A stretch of DNA of 64,000 nt from Sistotremastrum niveocremeum HHB9708 (taxonomy: Eukaryota > Basidiomycota > Agaricomycetes > Sistotremastrales > Sistotremastraceae). The stretch covers positions 1 to 64,000 of the forward strand of contig KV419436.1 of NCBI GenBank assembly GCA_001630475.1, in the 5' to 3' direction. The notes under the pieces were generated by a model that did no database searches, was not told the DNA's origin, and worked only from the letters and a program-made list of their open reading frames with translations. A program made the translations under genes and the position numbers. Of the stretch, positions 58,906-64,000 are shown piece after piece (within the stretch, counting starts at the first letter, position 1; each line of letters begins with the position of its first letter).

Positions 58906-61900
58906 ATGACGAGGTGAGAACTTCGCAATGAGATGTGGGCTGGTGTTCTGATTGAATCTTGATCGCAGCGCTGAAAGAGATCGACGACACGATATCGCTT
59001 TAGGTCAGATATAGAGCAATTATTGAGTCGTTGCAAGGATTAATCGAGAATAGAAATCCGAGGAGATAACTTTCCAATTGCCCACGGCCATGTTTGCAAC
59101 CTGTTCAAGCACGACAACACGTTCTACCTCACCCTTGGAGTCGGCAACAGAAAACCTACCGAATCAAAAGGCATGGAAGGAGGATCGAGTCCCGCGTGGA
59201 CTGAAACAATCTCCATGTAAATCTCAGCTTGATGTATATGCGATCATATTAACCGAAATCATTTATCCAGAGACAGTCTTAGTAAATCCCTCACGGTCAA
59301 AATTTATATCAAACATGCGATGGGATCAGATGTATTTTTTGGTACATTAACTGCAGAGATAGCGGAACTCTCCTCGGAACTGCGCGCGTCCAATGCGGGA
59401 AATGGGGATCAAGGTGGGCTCGATAAATTCATGCCGGTTTTAGTGCTGATTTATTGAAGGGTGGACTAAACCTCGAAGAGTAGCAACCGGAGGAGACGAT
59501 CTCGACGATTCTATGCCCAATCTCTCGTTCAGATTCACTCCATTCGACCAGGCCGAAGAGGGAGATAACGATTCGGCCACAATCTCTGCTCATTCAGAAG
59601 CGCCGAGCTCTCGGCTTGATACCGACTTGGAGCAGCTCAGAAAAGCGAAAGAAGCCGCGAGCCAGGCAATCAAAAGCCTGAAGAAGGTCCCGCTGGGCAT
59701 GCAACGTGAAGACGACTTGGTTGAGACGGCAAAATCGGCTGGCGATATATTGGGTCCAGTAGCGAGCGATGCACAGGAAATATTCGGGCAGATCGGTGCC
59801 TTCGTGGATGTCGTGGACAAGATAGCTGAGGTACTCCTGTCGCTCCGGTTAGGATTGTTTGGGCGCTCAATTGTGATCGCCTGGAATAGGTGCATCCCTA
59901 CGCAAAGCTCGCGTGGGCCGTTATATCACTGCCCTTCAAAGTGAGCCGTTCATCCTCCGGTAATCTCGAGACTCAGCAGACATGAAGATCACCAAAGCTC
60001 AAATGGATCGCGATGAAGAATTAACCCAGCTTGTCGATGCAATCAACGATACATATGCGTTCATCGCTACATTCTGGCGTGGGATAGACGATCTAGCAGC
60101 TTCTCAAGACAGCCTGAAGAAAATGACAGTGAAATTGATTGTTGACACTGTCACCTGCGGAGCTTTCATCTGCGATGAATGTTCTCAAAATGCAGCCTTG
60201 GGTACGCCTCCACAGCATCAGAGTTCCAAATGATCAAGTTTGACAAATTATAAAGTGAAGCGAACTATCCGCCACATTTTGACGGGGCCAGTCATCGACG
60301 CAAGAATTGCGCAGTTCAAGTCAGATTTCAAAGATCGCAAGACGGAGATTGCTCAGCTTCTTACCGGCCATAATTTTGTTGGCATCCTTGACCTCGAGCA
60401 TCAAATGTCGCAATTTTCGTCGGATGATGGTGGGTCATTTCTTTTCAGAATCGTGCTCCCGTTTTCTGAAAATGAACAGTGCTGAAGGATCTGCCATACT
60501 TACGAGATGCAGGCTATGGGGAAGGCGGATGTCTGCCTGGTACCCGAAAGGAAATCATCGACGAGATCTGTAGCTGGATCAAATTACCAATCGCAGCAGA
60601 GCAGAGCGGTGATCGACAATCGGAACTTGCCAATAGGAGTAATACCGATACCGGCGCTTCGGTGTTCTGGTTGCGCGGTCATGCTGGCTCAGGGAAGTCA
60701 GCACTTGCCACCACGATAGCTCGACATTTCGACACTGGGAATGAACGGTGTCTTGGTTCTTCCTTCTTCTTTGATAAAGCTATCCCCCGACGCGCGAGAG
60801 ATGTTTTATGGAAGATATCTCGTGATCTGGCTGGATTGAATCCTCTGTTCAGGAAAGCGCTAGTTGGGATTCTCACAGCGCAGCCTGACCTTAAGGAGAC
60901 GTCCTCGATTCCCAGACAATTCGAAAAGCTGATACTTGAGCCTGCCAGAATGGCGGATTTTTCTGGGTCTATTCTCATCGTGATAGACGCCCTGGACGAA
61001 TGCGATGACGTACGTGATCGCCACGATTTTCTGAGCATTATTTTCCCGGACCCAACAGGTAGTTTACTGCGTGATGCGACTGTGAAGTTTTCTAATGTAA
61101 CCCTTATAGATACAAACACTCTGAATACCCTTCCATCCAACTTTCGCGTATTGTTGACCTCCCGACCCGAGAATTACCTGGAAAAGGCAGCTCACCGAAA
61201 TTCTGACATCCGGCGAATCGACTTGTCAGAAGTCTCGCTTGACCTCGTTGAGCGTGACCTGGTTTCATTTTATGAACATCAGTTTGCTCGATGGCAGGAT
61301 CTACTGCAAACCTTCAACGAATTGTCGCCGAACAAAGATTGCATTCGGCTTTTGACAGAGAGATCCGAACGTTTGTTCCAATGGGCCTTCACAGCATGTC
61401 GGTTCTTACTGAAAGACGAGCCTCCGGAGATTCTTGGGGAGCAATACCTCGCCGTTGTGAAAACATCTGGGCTCACCGTCCTCGACGATTTGTACACCAA
61501 GATATTGTCACAGGTGGTCGGAACCCAGGAGGCATATAAACTTCACCATTTTCGCTCAGTCATGGGACGAGTTCTCTGCGTCCAAAAACCCTTGTGCATG
61601 TCTGAGATCAAAGACCTTCGGCTCCCCGATGAACATCACACATATACGGCATTCTTCCTGCAACGCATGGGTTCGGTTTTATCGGGTATTTCGACCGACA
61701 CTCCTGTTCAAACTTTTCACACCTCATTCCGTGACTTCTTGTTTGCTGAAGAACGCAGCAGCATCTACTATGTTAGACCTGTTGAACATGATGGAGCGCT
61801 TGCCGAAGCTTGTTTACGCGTCCTGAACGACAGCCTCGAGTTCAACATTTGCAAGCTCACGTCCTCCTACATCACTTATACTCCTCAGCTCGTCGAAAAA

Positions 61901-64000
61901 GCGGTCGGATACATGCGTAATCGGGGATATGGACATGTCACATACGCTTCAATCTATTGGGCCAGTCATCTCCGCAAGAGTGCATACACAGACGAGCTTT
62001 CGTCTCTCCTTCACACGTTCGCCGAGAAACAATTCCTCCACTGGCTCGAAGTTCTTGGCTCCATTGGTGAAATATATGTGGCGATCGGTGCGATACGATC
62101 GATGACAGAATGGGCAACGGTGTGTAATATCTCTGTAGTCTGTGGTGTACCAGCGCTCAGTTATGTTCAGGGCCACGATGACAAATTGGCCGAATTTGGA
62201 ACCGACGCTGGCAAATTTGTCAGCAATTTTGCCGAGGTCATTGCTCGAAGCCCACCACATCTTTATATTTCCGCCCTTCCCTTCGCTCCCGAATCCAGTG
62301 TCATATCGCAGCGATATCTCCCTCAATTCTCTGGCACGCTCGATGTGAAAACGGGAAAACAACAAATCTGGTCTCCGGTCGATCTGGTCTTCGGCGATCG
62401 GGGAGATTATTGGACAAAAGAAGTTCTGTCGATCGCATACTCTCCCGATGGGACGATCTTGATTGCAGTGACCGATAATGAACTCGTCTGGCTCTGGAAT
62501 CCCTCAACCGGACAGTCAGTTGCTTCTTTCTCTGAGACGGAAGCGAGCCCCGCATGTGTTGTGGAGATATCGCCGGATGGACGATACTTTGCGGTTGGAT
62601 CGCAGAGAGGGGATATTGTCCTTCGTGATTTCAAGACACAGGCGTTGATTTGGGGTCCAAAGGGCGTGGGAACCCAGAAGATTGTGTGTCTGCGATTCTC
62701 TCTTAACTCAGGGACGCTGTGGGCAGGAGATGAATGGGCTTATCTGGGCGCCTGGGACGTCAGGACCGGAGATGATCGATCCCCTGTTGAAGAGTTGCAC
62801 GGCGATGATGGCACATGTACTGTCATATCAATAGACGCGACTCGCCTCGCTTGTGCTCCAGGTAACTGGTCACTTGTTCTATTCCATCGAGATGGCGGCG
62901 ATACCACATGGTCCAACAGACGAGAGATCACTACAGTCACTGATGCAGTATTTGCGCTCACTTTCTCTCCCGATGGTCAACGTCTGGTTTCTGGGCACGA
63001 TTCCGGGGCTATCAAGATTTGGAACGTCGATTCCGGAGACCTGCTTGGCGTTCACTCCACTGCTCACACAAATCAAATCTATTCGCTCGCCTTCTCCTCT
63101 GACGGATTGTTCTTTGCATCTTCATCTTTCGATCGGACAATTCAGCTATGGGATGGGACAACCGGCGATCCTATCGGAAATGCGCTCTCAGGATTCGGTG
63201 AAGTACATCGAAAGGTTGCAATTTCCGCGGATGGAAAATCAGTCACTACGGTGATTGTAGATGGTGGCATCTACGTGTGGGACGCGGAGGGAATGAAGCA
63301 GTCTGCTTTGCTGGATGCAAAATCAGTGATTCGGGGGCCTTATCCCTCCGTCATCGCTCTGTCTCCTGACGGAAAGCATTTATATGCAGCGCGTTCTGAT
63401 CATTCTATTTGCGAATATGACACGGAGACTGGCGCTGAGATCGGGACTGTGATGCGAGGTCACCGCAAAAGAATCTGGCATTTGTCAGTCTCGTCGGACG
63501 GAACCAATCTGGTATCGTGTTCGTCGGATACCACAATCAGCATTTGGAACATCGAGGCTCGAAAGGAAACCCATGAGCCCTTGACAGGGCACTCAAACGA
63601 AGTTGTGTTTACCGCTTTCAATCCCGACAGATCCCGCCTTCTTTCTTGCAGTACAGATAAGACTCTTCGGATCTGGGACACTGCAACGTGGGAGACAATT
63701 GGAGAACCTCTCACGGGTCACACCGGCATCGTGACTTGCGCAGTATTCTTCGACACAGGGCAGCGTATCATCTCAGGGTCCCTGGATGGCACCATTCGCA
63801 TTTGGGATGCAGAAAATCGAAATCAGGTCGGAGAATCTGTCGAATTACACACCGGAGGTGTTTCGGCTATGGCTCTGTCCCCTACAGACGACCTCATTGC
63901 ATCTGCCGATACCGCTGGTGTTATTCACCTGTGGTATCCAGCTACCCTGACCTCAAGCCTACGGCATCATCACACCCTCCAGCACGGTACAGATGAAGTC
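58906..64000 (+). CDS. NLR-like protein 2: C2-like, NACHT, WD40 (3' end beyond window)
   Basis: Paralogue of NLR1 starting MTS at 58906 and reading on as AERDRRHDIALEIRGDNFP through two introns. Its second and third exons are exactly as long as in NLR1 (35 and 163 nt) and the intron between them is 50 nt in both. The C2-like domain has FYLTLGVGN, PAWTETISM and KIYIKHAMGSDVFFGTL; the linker has LRKAKEAASQAIKSLKKVP. NACHT has Walker A GHAGSGKSALA and Walker B ILIVIDALDEC, with an extra intron shortly after (about 61060-61110). HTSFRDFLF is conserved. After GHDDKLAEFGTDAGKFVSNF come WD40 repeats (LVWLWNPSTG, IKIWNVDSGD, IQLWDGTTGD, RIWDTATWE, RIWDAENRN). No stop or frameshift is visible up to the window edge, where the protein is cut in the WD40 region. 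Confidence 0.83.

Overview
The window is nuclear DNA of a filamentous basidiomycete, most likely an Agaricomycotina fungus. The evidence is the intron-dense genes (many introns of about 45-60 bp), NACHT-WD40 receptor genes, CFEM proteins, a DUF7330-type protein, a BRE4/DUF2421-type membrane protein and a Delta-12 desaturase with fungal-style histidine boxes. No finer taxonomy is claimed. The exception is about the first 2.7 kb, which does not look fungal. It holds a (CCTAA)n telomere-like tract, a long (AAT)n microsatellite and four diverged copies of one dispersed repeat, with no gene. It is either an odd subtelomere or foreign (animal-like) DNA joined to the fungal contig.

Layout. 2.7-4.4 kb: an unrecognised fungal gene split by a 728-bp hAT-like non-autonomous element with a perfect 8-bp target duplication, then a 338-bp TA-flanked MITE. 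4.4-15.6 kb: a large BRE4-like membrane protein (-), an arrestin-like protein (-), an FCP1/NIF-domain protein (-) and a small DUF7330-like protein (+). 15.8-40.6 kb: five paralogous HSL-type alpha/beta-hydrolases, all on the minus strand, interleaved with four paralogous aldo/keto reductases. This array is interrupted by a gene-poor repeat island (20.7-27.3 kb, with a 100-N scaffold gap and an 891-bp element whose empty site survives elsewhere in the window) and by a Delta-12 fatty acid desaturase. 40.8-49.2 kb: a HIT protein, a secreted GH105-like six-hairpin glycosidase, and two paralogous CFEM single-pass membrane proteins that share a cytoplasmic tail motif. 50-64 kb: two NLR-like genes (C2-like domain, helical linker, NACHT, about 13 WD40 repeats). 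The first is complete at about 1,686 residues; the second runs off the window.

How the genes may work together. The esterase/reductase array looks like tandem amplification of two enzyme families acting on related small molecules, but no backbone-forming synthase is in view. The CFEM proteins and the NLR pair belong to the fungal surface and self/non-self recognition repertoire. The NLR pair is unusual in that the WD40 exon is far better conserved between the copies than the N-terminal and NACHT parts.
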